Part shown: one piece after another, positions 32,463-33,311 of the stretch
Layout of the letters: the number at the start of each line of letters is the position of its first letter
How positions within the stretch are numbered: the stretch's first letter is position 1
Assembly (NCBI GenBank): GCA_021298725.1
Contig: JAJTDU010000009.1
Location: 1 to 33,311 of the forward strand
From: Verrucomicrobiaceae bacterium
GTDB taxonomy: Bacteria; Verrucomicrobiota; Verrucomicrobiia; Verrucomicrobiales; Verrucomicrobiaceae
Length of the DNA stretch: 33,311 nucleotides
Direction of reading: 5' to 3'
Made by a program: the position numbers and the translations under genes
Notes under the pieces: model-generated
What the model was told of the DNA's origin: nothing
The model's database searches: none
What the model saw: only the letters and a program-made list of their open reading frames with translations

Positions 32463-33311
32463 TCACTCTTTGGAGAAGTCAAGTGATTCGCCGGAGTTGT
32501 TATTATTCGAGGATGGCGCGGCGTCATCCTCATCCTTGTCGTCGTCTGCGGCGTCGTCCGCGTTGTCGAGGCCGAAGAGGGAGTGGACGGGACGGCTCCA
32601 GCGTCCGCTCATCTGGCTGCGCTCGATTTTTTCCTGATAAGTCACGGAGTATCGGGCGAAGGGCATGGCTTCGAGGCGTTCCTCGGGGATTTGGACTCCC
32701 GTGCCTTCGCAGAGGCCGTAGGTGCCGGTTTCGATGCGCTTGAGCGCTTCGTTGATCTCGTAAAGCGCGTCCTGCTCCTTGCCGAGGAGGCTGAGGGCGA
32801 AGTCGCGGTCATAGGCGTCGCTGCCTGCATCGGCCTGATGCATGCCGAAGGCGGAGGAGTCGCCGCCTTCATTGCGGATGGTTTCGCTGGCGACACCTTG
32901 GATGGAGTTCAGGTAGGCGTCACGCAGCTCGACGAGGCGCTGCTTCTGCTTCTTGAGGAAAGGGGTCATTTTCACTGGCCCCTTGGCGATCTCGATGGTG
33001 ATGCCTTCTTCTTCGCGGTTGGTACGACCGCGAGGTGTGCCAGAAGTGGAAATAGAGGTGCGTCCTTTCGCCGCGAGTGGCGGCGGGGTGGATTTGGAAG
33101 GCTTGGACGGAGCAGCGGTCGGCTTGGTGACCACCGCTTTCACAGGAGCCGGGGCTGGGGCAGGCGCTGGTGTGGCAGGCTTGGCCGCAGGTTTCGCGGC
33201 TTTCGCGGGTGCGCTGGCTTTCGCCGGTGCGCTGGCTTTCGCCGGTGCGCTGGCTTTCGCCGGTGCGCTGGCTTTCGCCGGTGCGCTGGCTTTCGCAGGT
33301 GCGCTGGCTTT
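32463..33311 (-). CDS. DksA/TraR-like protein with degenerate zinc finger and Lys-Ala-Pro repeat N-terminus (5' end outside window)
   Basis: The frame is open to the window edge, giving at least 282 residues; the track start at 33143 is an internal GTG. The visible N-terminal part is low complexity and begins with repeated KASAPA units, then PAPAPAPAPV. The C-terminal half is a DksA/TraR-like coiled coil (FLKKQKQRLVELRDAYLNSI, DALYEINEALKRIETGTYGL). It is followed by the zinc-finger region CEGTGVQIPEERLEAMPFAR then YSVTYQEKIE. Only one of the four usual cysteines remains. The tail is acidic. DksA proteins bind the RNA polymerase secondary channel and work with ppGpp. It heads the visible part of the rpmG-rpsR-folE2 run. 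Confidence 0.85.
   Translation of the reverse strand, partial: KASAPAKASAPAKASAPAKASAPAKASAPAKASAPAKAAKPAAKPATPAPAPAPAPVKAVVTKPTAAPSKPSKSTPPPLAAKGRTSISTSGTPRGRTNREEEGITIEIAKGPVKMTPFLKKQKQRLVELRDAYLNSIQGVASETIRNEGGDSSAFGMHQADAGSDAYDRDFALSLLGKEQDALYEINEALKRIETGTYGLCEGTGVQIPEERLEAMPFARYSVTYQEKIERSQMSGRWSRPVHSLFGLDNADDAADDDKDEDDAAPSSNNNNSGESLDFSKE
33208..33311 (-). repeat. 18-bp tandem repeat inside the DksA-like gene
   Basis: About 5.8 copies of GGTGCGCTGGCTTTCGCC (plus strand) run to the window edge with almost no divergence. On the coding strand each unit encodes the hexapeptide K-A-S-A-P-A. The near identity at the nucleotide level suggests recent expansion, so copy number may vary between strains. 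Confidence 0.9.

Noticed and set aside
33143-33143. GTG start of the DksA-like protein given on the ORF track
   Set aside because: The frame stays open upstream to the window edge with a matching Lys/Ala/Pro repeat, so the real start is outside the window.
33208-33311. CRISPR or intergenic satellite at the window end
   Set aside because: The 18-bp units are in frame with the DksA-like gene and encode KASAPA, with no spacers.

Overview
The window is about 33 kb of moderately GC-rich bacterial chromosome. It most likely comes from a Verrucomicrobiota member (Prosthecobacter/Verrucomicrobium-like). The reasons are a very large exported PVC-type dehydrogenase with HEAT-like repeats and a C-terminal CxxCH heme site, several Tat-exported Gfo/Idh/MocA, SMP-30 and TIM-barrel sugar enzymes, a sialate O-acetylesterase, LysM lipoproteins, and a Lys/Ala/Pro-rich DksA-like protein. 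The taxonomic call is inference from gene style, not from a database search.

Layout. Positions 1-80 hold the 3' end of a 5S rRNA gene and its terminator. 260-2590 (minus) holds an ECF sigma factor, a membrane-anchored putative anti-sigma factor, an exported protein and a LysM lipoprotein. 2817-6372 (plus) is a sugar cluster: TIM-barrel epimerase, Tat oxidoreductase and SMP-30 lactonase. 6505-10755 (minus) holds the PVC dehydrogenase/cytochrome and an atypical Gfo/Idh/MocA protein. 10801-11846 (plus) is a MOSC-mobA molybdenum pair. 11838-16036 (minus) holds an active HtrA-like protease, a degenerate HtrA-like pseudoprotease, pepP and rsmE. 16372-22819 holds a sialate esterase, secG, a polyprenyl synthase, a LolA-like protein, a broken fabF and an alpha/beta hydrolase. 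22871-27742 (plus) holds a Tat TIM-barrel protein, a four-helix-bundle gene in a repeat cassette, glgE and a PHP-domain protein. 27797-33311 (minus) holds a small membrane protein, murJ, tsaC/sua5, folE2, rpsR, rpmG and a DksA-like protein cut by the window edge.

The most interesting material lies in small repeats and gene details. (1) A four-helix-bundle (23S-IVS/Avd-fold) gene is bracketed exactly at its start and stop by a 20-bp tandem repeat that also forms an inverted repeat. (2) GTAG-led palindromes of the REP/BIME type sit on stop codons of neighbouring genes, with conserved feet and variable stems. (3) A different repeat built from AATGACGAA units supplies the start codon and first residues of one protein and the last residues and stop of another (FolE2). 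(4) folE2, Cys-poor bS18 and bL33 and a DksA-like protein with only one of the usual four cysteines lie together, which looks like a zinc-sparing set. (5) fabF has lost about 56 nt, including the catalytic cysteine. (6) An active HtrA-like protease is translationally coupled to a pseudoprotease that has a PDZ domain nested inside its protease fold.
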